Shown here in pieces: positions 55,201 to 64,000 of a stretch of 64,000 bases of DNA. The notes beneath the pieces were generated by a model, which made no database searches, was not told the origin of the DNA, and was given only the letters and a program-made list of their open reading frames with translations. Position numbers and translations under genes: made by a program. Origin of the DNA: Liolophura sinensis (lineage: Eukaryota > Mollusca > Polyplacophora > Chitonida > Chitonidae); the NCBI RefSeq assembly GCF_032854445.1, contig NC_088299.1, forward strand, positions 8,923,608 through 8,987,607. The letters run 5' to 3'. Each line of letters starts with the position of its first letter. Within the stretch, counting starts at the first letter, position 1.

Positions 55201-55326
55201 CTTTTCTAACTCTAACTGCTTAAACTTAAGCTCGGCATCAGATTGACTCTCGAACTCATAATCAGATAGTGCAGAACTATCAAACTTCCCTATCTCCACT
55301 AAATGTTTCAACAAAGTATGCTGCAT
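52246..55326 (-). CDS. Retrotransposon Gag-protease-integrase ORF, 1026 codons
   Basis: Residues about 30-125 are a Glu/Arg-rich coiled coil encoded by short tandem repeats. About 130-300 is a retrotransposon Gag domain (WPEEFWTMLLQSVLIGKARE). The zinc knuckle CNFCKRVGHVMSEC is near 361-374. Aspartic protease LRDTGASQSLL is near 453-463. The integrase HHCC zinc domain is near 695-738 (HLGVNKTYH, CRSCHAC). The integrase core has Asp near 765 (LIDCVGPL), Asp near 823 (SDQGSNF) and Glu 36 residues later (GALERF), the DD35E set. No RT separates protease from integrase. The true Gag start is probably the ATG at 55461: that frame holds a SAP-like N-terminus but is cut by a TAA at 55347-55345 before this ORF begins. 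The ORF ends at a TAA (52248-52246) just before the integrase's usual C-terminal motif. Confidence 0.9.
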   Translation of the reverse strand: MQHTLLKHLVEIGKFDSSALSDYEFESQSDAELKFKQLELEKLRLEKEEREKEREHEIEKLKMEKEEREKEREREVQREEREREVQREEREREVQREEREMQERERERELEFQMKKLEVERGEKPGPSGRQDSGFDVTKYIRLVPFFQEKEVDKYFLHFEKIANSLKWPEEFWTMLLQSVLIGKAREIYTQLSVETASNYDYVKEVILKGYELVSEAYRQKFRNCEKGRDQTYFEFGRAKEQLFDCWCIAKKIGKDFESLRQLVLVEEFKRCIHNDVKVFVDEQKASTLEEAASLADDYSLTHKVTYTGKPFNSFTRRNTQSHATGRGSSTQKSSTPGSNGSTAHGSRSSDWNGSPRNRVTCNFCKRVGHVMSECYKLKRRREAENESKPTGLCVAMHKTLPEVTSAVKSRSELADMGLDEIPKCSMDSFAPFINSGSVSLRSDMSCATPIKILRDTGASQSLLLMNTLPFSEESYSGVRALIRGVESSDFVSVPLHDIYLSSDLISGPVRVGIKPSLPFEGIHLLLGNDLAHDKVTVDPLMVDKPSLNSVTEPVESEIAGLYPSCVVTRAMSRKVSTDQGSTVDLSETFLNNMLDGDSSKLDSQQEVDTNFVSGDQPFCRTELIAEQHSDPSISCLFNDAAKDGEYLPDPCYYYVKSGILMRQWRPPDVSLEDEWAVKHQVVVPKSYRKDILTIAHETPLAGHLGVNKTYHKILSHFYWPGIRKDVTEFCRSCHACQLVGKPIQTIPKAALRPIPAIGEPFSRILIDCVGPLPKTKSGNQYMLTIMCTSTRFPEAIPLRNITAKTVIKALVKFFTMFGLPKSVQSDQGSNFMSGVFQQVMHELGISQYKSSAYHPQSQGALERFHQTLKSMIRTYCFETRKDWDEGVPLLMFAVRESVQESLGFSPFELVFGHTVRGPLQLFKEKFVSGDSDNVNLLQYVSSFRTKLNRVCELARENLTASQKSMKTKYDKETVRRRFEVGQKVLALLPVSGKPLEARYFGPYVVDKRLSDLNYVIFTPDRRKSR

Positions 55327-55567
55327 ATCTCTTTTCCTCCATGATTACTTTATGGACAAACCTAAAAATGTCCCTAACTTAACCAAGTCTTCCTTCTTTA
55401 AACTCTCAAAAACATCCTGATCGGGCGCATTAACAAACTGTTTAGGATCAAAATCTCCCATTGTAAATATTTAGCCACTGAATCATTCACCGTTAAAATT
55501 AAGCAATCGCTTCTCACTTGTTTTTAACTTCAAATATCCGGTGCAAAACAAAAGGGAAACAATCAGT

Positions 55568-55584
55568 TCCCGGACAAGCCCCCA
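55568..55584 (-). promoter_or_regulatory. Primer-binding site, tRNA-Pro-like
   Basis: Five bases inside the 5' LTR the minus strand reads TGGGGGCTTGTCCGGGA, differing at one base from the tRNA-Pro-complementary site known from gammaretroviruses. The tRNA identity is inferred from that match. Confidence 0.72.
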
Positions 55585-55589
55585 ATTTC

Positions 55590-56592
55590 TGTTACGGTAT
55601 TGAAAACGGCAACAGAAAACAGATTCAGTGACTCAATATTACAATGTAAACAATGCTTTATATATAAAATGAGACATACAGTTTTACAGACAGTTCAACA
55701 ACAACAACATACACATCAGTATTACCGGTCTTTACAAGTTTCCAGTTCACCTTTGCATCCCAAGGAATGTATTCCAGGAAATCCAATGTAAAGACCATGG
55801 GATAAACACACAATTCACACAAGTCACAAATTGTCCTAGACAGGTACTTCGCCAGGTTAGCGAACACGAACACAGTACACAGGTTACACAGAACTGGAAC
55901 AGTCAAGCCTTGGAATGACGTCACACCCGCAGAGCACAACACAGGGTAAATACAGGCATGGAGGTATAATCCACTTCAGATCAGTCACAGCTCCCGCAGA
56001 AGCTCACAAACGAGCCGTTCAGAGACGTAGAGTAATGTCACCTTGTGGCAGAACGAACGTCCTTTGCAAAACTGAAAACTTCAGTTTAGAGTCCTTGACG
56101 ACCTTGTCGGTCAGGTGAGGTCAGCGTGTTAAACAAATTACACAGTCCACACTGTATAATCATAATCAAGATCCGAACACCAATAAACGTGACTTCCGCA
56201 GAAATTCACATAAACCAGACATCAGTACTACTGTGGTACACAAACGGTGCCGGCATTAAAAAACTGTCCTCCCAAATGAAACTGGCATCCCCAGCTCATA
56301 TCAAAATAATGGACTCGATACGAGAGCGTCTCACACTCTCCTGGCTCCCAGTGGATGCAGCAAAAATACCTCCACTCTGCACAGAAAACACGGCTTATAT
56401 ACGTGCCAGGTGGATTCAACTATTCTTAGACACAGAATTAACAGCCAATGTACAGCCAGTTAAATAAACAGAGCATTGAACAAGGTGCTTTCGGCCAGGT
56501 CCGCGCTGTACATATATAACAGGGCCTGTTATGCTTTCACAAAGGTCCGCAGACTAACAGTACATGAAGACGTTAAATAGTCATACATAACA
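55590..56592 (-). repeat. 5' LTR (right), 1003 bp
   Basis: Upstream LTR for the minus-strand genes; expected to hold promoter and polyadenylation signals. Offset from the left copy is a constant 5153 bases, so there are no indels between them. Confidence 0.95.
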
Positions 56593-57075
56593 ATGAACAG
56601 TTACAATCAGAGCGCTACTGCGAACACTTTCACATGACTTTGTAAATCACTTTTTTAAACTTTTCTCGTAAATAACGTCGCCTTATGGCAGTATAGCCCA
56701 GACAGCATCTTTTACCAAAAAAGTTACGAGAAATATGACTTATGAAATTTGGTGAAAGTGGCCTCAGATATACAATTTTAAATATAACTTATATGACAAC
56801 TTATATTCTAGCATGTTACACGTTTTGAATAATGATTTCATCCAGTCGCCTACAACATACCTTGCGTCTTTCCTACATCATTGAAACCTTCTGACTGCTT
56901 CTCTTTGCATGATTCCGTGCTATTTTTGTACTTCATATACTTTCTTAGTTCTTTGGCAATTTGTGTTTTACGTCGTTTTGAGACTTGGCCTTGTGATTAT
57001 TGATCCTGAACGTCTATCTTGGTTGCCGGCTGGTATACGAATGTCTGTTTCAACTCATAGATTCAATGCTAATAT
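56593..57075 (+). repeat. Dispersed repeat R1, copy 4, right part
   Basis: ATGAACAGTTACAATCAGAG resumes R1 right after the LTR element. Later blocks GCATGATTCCGTGC, TGAGACTTGGCCTTGTGATT and CGGCTGGTATACGAATGTC match copies 1 to 3. About 100 bp (56620-56760) is not seen in copy 1. Confidence 0.75.
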
Positions 57076-57855
57076 ACATGTATATCTCCTGCTGCCTCAC
57101 TGGAACGCCATGTCCAATGCATCATGCGGAACAGGCACGCCATCCACTGAGAGCATACTAACACCGGGCCGGCCATGCCACTTCGAGCTATTTTCAAGAC
57201 ATTGAAGTAAACTTTACGCATTTGTTGACTTACGAACGAAATGACGTCGGGGTGGAAATACTGCTGATAACTACAACGACTTAAGTACGGCCGTAGAAGC
57301 GGACACGCGCTGTCGTAAGCAGTTATCGTGACAACTGCCCAAGATTCATTGACTCCCACAAAATAAAGTATGGTATAACCACTCGGATCCATTGCAGCGT
57401 ATGTTCAACCATAAACAATGTGCATTAATAACCAAAAACTCATGATTACAACATATTTCTTTTTTCAATCTCTTATTGTTGCCATTTGTAACGTGGCTAC
57501 GTCATACATTTATTTAATTATTTGATTGCCCGGTTTAAACCACAGAAGTAAGGCAAGTTACTTACAAACTTTCCCACGTGTGTCGAACACATATAGACAC
57601 CTTATTGGTGGATGACAAGTGGTGTTCCACAAGCGTTAACCTATGCAAGCGACCGCACGAGCGCCGTCAAATCACTATTTGCCACGAAGGGACCACACTA
57701 TAGTTCAAGTGTTGAAATTTGCAAATTTTCTGTCTAAACCTAAAAGTGTTTTTGTAAGGCTGAGTGTTGTTGTTTGTCTGTAAGAGAGTTATCAAAATAA
57801 TGTTGATAACTTTGTGATATTTCACTCCAGATTATTTGGGTTAGGTAATTTTAAT
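57076..57855. other. Intergenic, no gene seen
   Basis: No exon candidate. A TTATTTAATTATTTGATTG piece at about 57510 resembles only a SINE-A tail end. Confidence 0.4.
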
Positions 57856-57857
57856 AC

Positions 57858-58112
57858 AAGTGAGAGCCTCCGTGGCCTTGTGCTTAACGTGCTAGTGCAA
57901 CACAATGACCTCAGATCAATGCGGTCGCTGTGGGTTCAAGCCCGGTTGGCTTCGTCTCGATCGGGCCGTACGTGGGCCGATAGCAGTTTGAGAATGGCCG
58001 TGGGTTTCTCTCGGGGCTCTGTTGGGTTTCCTCCCACCATATGCTGGCTACCATATAAGTGAATTATTCCTAAGTAAGGTGTTAAACAACAATCAAATAA
58101 ATTAAGAAATCT
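57858..58112 (+). mobile_element. SINE-A, forward, near full length
   Basis: GAGAGCCTCCGTGGCCTTGT head, GTGGGTTCAAGCCCGGTTGG B-box region, CCTCCCACCATATGCTGGC, tail GTTAAACAACAATCAAATAA. Confidence 0.8.
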
Positions 58113-58394
58113 AATAAAAATGTCCTCCTGCAATGTTCAGGGGCAAATGTTATGAAATACAGGTGTTTCAGGTTTTCTTTTCATATACAGAATGTTTTTG
58201 TTGCCGCATATAATTGCTATTATTGACCGGTGCCTGACACATTAGCTTTAAGTACCCTAACCATAAACGTAAAAAACACTTATTTATCGTTGCGTTCATG
58301 AGTATATGCAATACTTGATAAATACTGTAAGTTTATATTTGTCTCGCTGTATACAGTACTTTTTTCCGGCAACATGGGGAAATAAAGAGTTAAA

Positions 58395-58560
58395 AAACGC
58401 TTGTTCTAGGTGAAAAGTGCTAAAAAAATTATAAATATCAACATTTATTCTCGCTGTATATATTACAAGAAAAAAAGCCTGAAAATGTTAGAAAACGCTT
58501 TTCTTAGGTGGGGCGGTATTAAACAAATTATAAATATCAACATTTATTGCTGTGGACATT
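58395..58560 (+). repeat. Two-copy direct duplication
   Basis: AAACGCTTGTTCTAGGTG...ATTATAAATATCAACATTTAT is repeated about 95 bp later as AAACGCTTTTCTTAGGTG and ATTATAAATATCAACATTTAT. Confidence 0.7.
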
Positions 58561-59384
58561 TCAGATTGATACTCATGTGCTCTGTCTCCTGCCCAAACCA
58601 TTGATTCCGATAACAAATATGCTCCACTTTATGGTAATGTTGTTAAGAGATGGAACTAATGGGAAAACAAGGCCAAAATTCCAAGCCTGTAGACTTGAAA
58701 ACGATTGATATTTTATCCGTTGAAAGGCAAATGTTAGTTCCAATAAATTTCTTCTCTAATAACTGGAAAGCAATATCTTTACAATGAACCGAAAGTTTCC
58801 TATGTATTTTTAGAATTTCAGTCATTTTCAGTAGTATGGAAAGGTTTCAAAATGTTAGTAATTAACAAACGACAAAAAACACTTTAAACATAGTGACCTA
58901 TTCACAAGCTTTCGGAAGAGACTTCTTCCATCATCAGGTGTAGTGGCAAACCGCAAAGTGGCAATAATGTGACATGGTATATACAGCTTGGAAATTAAAA
59001 AAAAAAACAAAAAAAACACATGCTTTTATGTGTTTTTTTTTGTATAAATCCGTGAAATTGCAAACAGATAAACCTCAAATGTACCACCCTGTCTGTTTCC
59101 CTAATCGGGGTCCAACACATCCTTTTGAACTTTTCTTGACTTTTCAAACGTTCCTTCCTCTCTCTTTCTTTGGTAGTAAAATCGTGTATTCATTTCTGTT
59201 AACACGTGTGCCATAAAGCCACAAAGTACAACACTGAATAATCTGAACTGAATAACTTCAATAAGACTAGGATGTTTTCTTGTTGACTTACAGTTCTGTG
59301 CTCTTACTTTAGTCGTTATTACTTTTGTTTGAATAAACTCATGTAGGCCACAATATGTAGTTCAGTCGCTGATAAAAAAATTAT
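58561..59384. other. Intergenic, no gene seen
   Basis: AT-rich with an A/T-run near 59000-59042. No exon candidate. Confidence 0.45.
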
Positions 59385-59542
59385 TTATTTATTAGATCGG
59401 TGTACTCAAAAATATTTCACTTATACGACGACAGCCAGCATTATGGTGGGAGGAAACCGGGCAGAGCCCGGCTGAAACCCACGACCTCCGCAGGTTGCTG
59501 GCAGACCTTCTCACTTACGGCCGGAGAGGAAGCCAGGATGAC
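59385..59542 (-). mobile_element. SINE-A fragment, reverse
   Basis: TTATTTATTTATTAGATCGG tail through CCAGCATTATGGTGGGAGGA to CGGAGAGGAAGCCAGGATGA; the head is missing. Confidence 0.78.
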
Positions 59543-59798
59543 TTTCTGTCTTGACTAATTCAAAACGTATTTTTCGTTTTGATGGGACTTCCATTACTGT
59601 GAATATTTTCTTTGTGGACATATTTTATTTATATGCACTAAAGCTGGTTTAATGTGTTTTTGTCAGTCAGACGTTTGCCTCTTTACGAAGTGGAAGAGCT
59701 AGACTGAGGAAATTCCCATAAAAAAACAGGCATACACCTGAAATAAACCTTGACTAAGTCGCTAACAACTGTGTCTCTTTGAATAATAATTGCTCATG

Positions 59799-59823
59799 GG
59801 GGGCAGGGGGAAGGGGGGGGGGT
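59799..59823 (+). repeat. G-run tract
   Basis: Runs of 6, 5 and 10 G separated by CA and AA. Quadruplex-capable. Confidence 0.7.
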
Positions 59824-59999
59824 ATTGCTATTCGTAATCATTTGTCACATGACGTCTCTATGCGTAAAATGAATGTTCCCAACACAACTATTACAACTGG
59901 TTTAAGTCTGTAAAGTGCAACATTCCTTGTCTGGCTCGACTGTCACGCTGTATTGTCCATTGGAGTACATAGAATGATCACCCGAAAAATGTCTTTGTT

Positions 60000-60215
60000 T
60001 ATTTGATTGGTTTATTACGCCTTACTCAAGAATATTTACTCAAGAATACTCACAAGTGGACGTAACCATGGTACCCGATTAAAGCGCTTTCCTTTGACAA
60101 GAATCCGAGAAAACAACTGGATTAAAACGACAACGAAATTAGCAAGAGTTGGATTCGAACACGCCACCTCGTTGATCAAGGACAAGACAGTTGCAGTGAA
60201 CCAATGGAGATGAAA
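60000..60215 (-). mobile_element. SINE-A tail fused to another tRNA-like repeat
   Basis: TTATTTGATTGGTTTATTAC and cttactcaagaatatt (the latter partly duplicated) are SINE-A tail. From 60060 it becomes unrelated sequence ending in AGTTGGATTCGAACACGCCA, a B-box on the minus strand. Possibly a third tRNA-derived SINE family, sharing a B-box type with the remnant near 40.8 kb. Confidence 0.45.
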
Positions 60216-62469
60216 TCAGATGTCAGATCGCGAAGTCCAATGTAAAAATGTACAACAGTATAATTAAAAAGATACAAACACTGAATCAAGACAGAAAGAT
60301 TAAGCGGAATATATTTGCTGTGGAACGTATATTCTAGCGAAGTAAGTAAAATTTGATCACACAGAGGCATACACAAAACTTTGGTTACGTGGACCACTGG
60401 TGTATATATGTCTCAATTTTCACAAAAGCAATGTTCCCAGCACAGCATATACAATCCGTTAACACTTGGAAACGTGTAGAACTGCTTGTCTGACTCGACT
60501 GTCACACAGTACAGTGTAAAATTGTCCCTTAGAGTTCACAGAATGTTCACGAAGAAAAAATACTTGTATATGTATAGATATCTTATTTTCTCGAGTGATG
60601 TCAGTTAGTTGTCTTTCAGGTGTCTTTTGAAGAAGTCTTTTTTTATTATTTGATACCAGACATAATGCACGAGAGGCTTTTCTCACCTTGGTGACAAATT
60701 GCGCGGTGTTCCCCCAGGTAACAAGGTAAAACCCATTTAATATATAAAATGACGGCTGCACAGGTGGGGAACTATATGAAGACAAGCTGTCTTAAATTAA
60801 TCAGTTAATCGCAGTACCAACAAGTAACAAACAAAAGTAATATTCTAGACAGCACAGAAAATGTATCTATTTCTGGTGTAAAATCGACAAATTGCCTTAG
60901 GCGTTGAGTACATACGTGCATACCATCAGCTTTCATCAAGTAAAAGAAAGACTTTGTTATTGTAAAATAAGTCAGATACAAGAATCAGGCTAATCTAGTC
61001 ATACCACAAGGGAAACTGTCCAAACGGTCCCAAAACGTCCCAGAACGTCCCACAACCACTCCCAACATGGGACATAAACTTTGACAGAGAGCGATTCATA
61101 ATCAACAAATAGATAATTAGATAAATAACGAAGAGATATGTTGCTTAACGTCATCAGAATTATCATTAATATGAAATATATATTCATTCATAGATATTTT
61201 ATGTATTAACAAAACTGAACACTGTATACTTCTGTGCATTTTTTACTGATTTGCGGGTTTTCGCGTGTGAAAAGATAGGAACGTATTAAGATGCTCACAA
61301 ATTCGAAACATATATTTAATACCCCAATCACGCATGTAGACATAACGATGTAAGCATATAGCATGTGGCATGCACGGGGTTGCATACATATCCTGTACAG
61401 TCCCTTGTCTGTATATATTTTGGAAACAGGAGAATATCCGCAGTTTTAACAAGAAATTTCTGTTCCCATCACGTTTCACATTGCACTTTTCTGCACTTCT
61501 ACACCCATTCAGTATATGGATGTAGATGGCTTCTGACGAGAGTTTTAGCCCCACATGCTCTTATAGTCTAACACATGGTAACTCAAATACCGTGGCCGCC
61601 ATCGTATAAGCGATGTTCCAGCGTAAACCACCAACGTTTGGCAAGTTACTGACAGTCTTACGTGTGACATACAGATTTCACCAGCACATTGATGAAAGAC
61701 AAGTATATACAAGTCTTCCATAAACTGCACAAGGAGCATGATGAGCCTTCTGAAAACATTGGAAGTGAGGTAATCTGTAATTTTCGTATTCACCATGTTC
61801 TATTCCTGAGCGTCATAATTATGATATTTCGTCGAGCTGAAGTGGGTGTCTGGGATGGTGTTGGGGCAGAAATATAACTATTTCAACATAAAATAAAACT
61901 TACCTTACATTTATATTGTGTATATTAGAGACAATCAACAGGAAAATAATTTATTTAAATAACTGGTAACGTCGAGGGTTGAGTTCATACTATGCCATAT
62001 ACATCATGTGATCGACTTATGCACACTGAACACGTGTGTAGCAAGCTATTCACTAAGGGAGATAATCAAATGCTCCGGATAATGGTTTAACGGGCGTAGA
62101 TATATAAATCTTTTCGCATTTTAGCTCACGTCTTTCCCTAGGTGTTTTCAATCTGTTGGACAGACGCTGGGGGCCTCGATGGCCTCGAGGGCGCTATCCT
62201 AAAGATCACCGGTATAGTTTCTCACTTCCAGACAATGAACAATCAGGCTGTACTGCAAGCAACACCCTGATCTTCAGTGAGGAAGGCCTAGGCTTCCCAG
62301 CCTATGTGACACCGCAGTAAAAGCTAAGCAGCAGTATAGATGTTATACAATAATACAAGTTATTCAGTACAAGAAATACACAAGTACTAGTAATAAGCAT
62401 ACATAAGATACTGCAGCAGACGGTATACAACTGTACACGTTATATATAAAAGTACGACACATATTTGTC
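60216..62469. other. Intergenic, no gene seen
   Basis: A short CGTCCCAAAA tandem lies at 61024-61060. A GGGGGCCTCGATGGCCTCGA start at about 62170 is SINE-head-like but lacks the body. No exon candidate. Confidence 0.4.
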
Positions 62470-62471
62470 CT

Positions 62472-62606
62472 TGGTATTTATTTATTGGATTGGTGTTTAC
62501 CGCTGTACTCAAAAATCTTTCGCCCACATGACGGCGGGCAGCTTTATATGAAGGGAAGGGAAACTGGGCAGAGCCAAGGAGAAAAGCTAGACCATCCGCA
62601 TTTGTC
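62472..62606 (-). mobile_element. SINE-A fragment, reverse
   Basis: GTATTTATTTATTGGATTGG tail, cgctgtactcaaaaatcttt, catgacggcgggcagcttta and actgggcagagccaag. It lies just beyond the 3' end of the calcium-binding protein gene. Confidence 0.7.
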
Positions 62607-62687
62607 TTTGATATACATTATAGGTCAGACTATTACCATATAGGAGATAAAAATTAAATGTTCATCAGCTACGATGCCTTCATAAGT

Positions 62688-63230
62688 TCATTTAATAGAG
62701 TATAAGAAAGAGTAGTCGTCATCGGGGTCTTCCCCAAGATTAAACTGAGTAACGCCATGTTTGATCTCCTCTGGGCTGATACTGCCATCTCCGTCACCGT
62801 CTAGCCGGTTAAACGTGGATTTGATGACAGCGTCGTCTGTCATCCCTCTGTTGTTGTTGAACACGCGCCATTCGTCTAAGCTTATAGAACCGTCATCATT
62901 GCGGTCAAGGCTTTCGAAGTAAATCCTGGCGATAGTGGGTACGAAAGTTTCCGCGAACCACTTCGTTTTACTGAAAGTCATATATCCCGCAATGAAGTTA
63001 GCCTTGGTTAATGAGGGGTTATTTCGGGGTAGGCCGATAGCTTCACAGATTCTCCCCCAGGCTTCGGTGTAAACTCTGCCCAGAACTTCTCCTTCCTTTA
63101 CTTTCCCGTTGTTGATGAGTTTCCTTGGGAACGCCATCATCTCCTCTGTATCAAAAAGCCCATCTCTGTTAATATCAAGAAAATCGAACAGTATTCCCCA
63201 TTTCTTCTTCTCGTAGTCTTCCGCTGATAC
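62688..63230 (-). CDS. Sarcoplasmic calcium-binding protein (EF-hand), terminal exon
   Basis: A 180-codon exon preceded by TTTTTTTTAG (acceptor ending at 63231) and ending in a stop at 62688. Three canonical EF-hand loops are visible: DINRDGLFDTEE (about residues 19-30), DRNDDGSISLDE (about 108-119) and DGDGDGSISPEE (about 142-153). The region between the first two (FIAGYMTFSKTKWFAETFVP) has no acidic loop and is probably the degenerate hand typical of sarcoplasmic calcium-binding proteins. The protein would buffer cytosolic calcium, often in muscle. The phase-0 acceptor and lack of an upstream ATG in frame mean the N-terminus is in an exon to the right, possibly outside the window. A calexcitin-like relative is the main alternative. 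Confidence 0.87.
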   Translation of the reverse strand, partial: VSAEDYEKKKWGILFDFLDINRDGLFDTEEMMAFPRKLINNGKVKEGEVLGRVYTEAWGRICEAIGLPRNNPSLTKANFIAGYMTFSKTKWFAETFVPTIARIYFESLDRNDDGSISLDEWRVFNNNRGMTDDAVIKSTFNRLDGDGDGSISPEEIKHGVTQFNLGEDPDDDYSFLYSIK

Positions 63231-64000
63231 CTAAAAAAAAGATAGGAGACCAAAAGTAAATAGTTGTGGACAAATATTGTTTCTAAACCGGGGGTTAGGG
63301 TCGAGAGTAAAAGTAGGTGAGATTACGTGGTTCATGGAGAGAAAGGGATTATTTTTTCTACAGATAATAATCTGAAGGCGTAAATTGTTATATAAGTTCT
63401 ACGTAGCATAAGATAGGTTTAACAACAGTGTATTTTACTCGGATAAAAATGATTGAGTTTCGTTTTGCACTCCTCTTTGCATGGGATTAATTTTTTATGC
63501 TAGAAATGGTATAGAAATATGCTTTAACCCTCGATACTTACTGTTGATTAAAAAGCAAAGATCATGATATGCACATATGCCTTTTAATGAGATGTCAGGA
63601 TTTCCGAGATTGAGGCATTTTAGGTATATATCTAATAAAATAGTAAGAAGATATCAAATGAGCAAAACCGTCGTCCGACCCTTTATCTTAGAAACAAGTG
63701 GATGACAAAAAAGGCGAAGGGCGATAACCGCACTAAAAAACGCACTAGGTCCCTAGTTATTGCCCCTTGATCGTGAGACATTACCCTGTGACCGTAGTGT
63801 TGCCCTGCTTCAGGCAGCGATCAGGTTTTTGCGGAATATAATTGGACGTTTTATTGGCAAATGAAAACTAAGAATCACTTTATGAATAATATACAGATAG
63901 TGTAATAATTGGCAGATCGAAAGAAGTGACGTTCAGGATGATACATATATTCTTATGCCTCACATAGTGATATTCCGAAAACATGATGCACAACGATAAC
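63231..64000. other. Intron/upstream of the calcium-binding protein gene
   Basis: AT-rich, no exon with an EF-hand start was found. The first exon is presumably beyond the window edge. Confidence 0.45.

Larger units (their letters stand above)
50437..56592 (-). mobile_element. Ty3/Gypsy-class LTR retrotransposon, Gmr1-like domain order, RT-deleted
   Basis: A 6156-bp element on the minus strand with LTRs at both ends, a 4-bp target duplication ATGA (50433-50436 and 56593-56596), a primer-binding site and a polypurine tract. Domain order is Gag, zinc knuckle, protease, integrase, then the RT thumb and RNase H. Canonical Gypsy elements put integrase last; here RNase H is last, about 100 bp from the 3' LTR, as in Gmr1-like elements. 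The RT fingers and palm are absent. Other lesions: an in-frame stop near the Gag start, one after integrase, and a frameshift at a 10-base homopolymer in RNase H. The LTRs differ at only two positions I could find, so integration is recent and was presumably helped by an intact relative. Confidence 0.93.

Noticed and set aside
54837-55223. Plus-strand ORF rich in Ser/Leu/Phe
   Set aside because: Antisense shadow of the Glu/Arg-rich Gag coiled coil.

Overview
This is an AT-rich, intron-containing invertebrate genome segment. Gene density is low: about five or six genes, all split by GT-AG introns. The rest is filled with tRNA-derived SINEs, minisatellites and microsatellites. The gene families (a bee-venom-type group III phospholipase A2, a sarcoplasmic calcium-binding EF-hand protein, a claudin-like tetraspan protein, a chondroitin/HNK-type sulfotransferase, a chymotrypsin-like protease) and a SINE ending in an ACGGCGTAAAACACCAATC-type tail point to a lophotrochozoan, most likely a mollusc. 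The species is inference. No bacterial-type operon, CRISPR or functional tRNA/rRNA gene was seen.

Layout. 175-1575 (+): last three exons of a chymotrypsin-fold serine protease whose start lies left of the window. 1.6-7.9 kb: intergenic, with SINEs and a degenerate GTCGT-rich repeat. 7.89-8.21 kb (+): candidate terminal exon of an unidentified membrane protein. 10.98-16.22 kb (+): a 21-bp minisatellite followed by a complete four-exon claudin-like gene of about 220 residues; its intron 2 carries a roughly 550-bp ATGT tetranucleotide array. 20.12-28.58 kb (-): a five-exon group III secreted phospholipase A2 gene (about 249 residues) that I assembled from short exons on splice phase and family motifs. 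Its fourth intron holds a roughly 1.4-kb minisatellite that appears to have grown out of the exon 4/intron 4 junction. 34.47-38.77 kb (-): carbohydrate sulfotransferase, with a large catalytic exon and a likely upstream signal-anchor exon. 39-50 kb: SINEs, an 18-bp satellite split by a SINE, a Tc1-type transposase remnant and a minisatellite split by a foldback element. 50.44-56.59 kb (-): a complete-ended Ty3/Gypsy-class LTR retrotransposon with two 1003-bp LTRs. 62.69-63.23 kb (-): terminal exon of a sarcoplasmic calcium-binding protein.

The LTR element is the most unusual object. Its integrase lies between protease and RNase H, which is the Ty1/copia-like domain order described for Gmr1-like Gypsy elements. 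It has lost the fingers and palm of its reverse transcriptase and carries further stops and a frameshift. Its LTRs nevertheless differ at only two positions that I could find, so it probably moved recently using enzymes supplied by another copy. It sits inside a dispersed repeat (called R1 here), and other R1 copies in the window preserve the empty target site.

The genes do not form an evident pathway. They look like unrelated neighbours: digestion (protease, PLA2), cell junction or membrane (claudin-like), glycosaminoglycan or glycoprotein sulfation, and calcium buffering. In the entries below, SINE-A means the family with the ACGGCGTAAAACACC tail, SINE-B the family ending TTAAACCCCAAGCACTCACTC, and R1 a dispersed repeat of unknown type.
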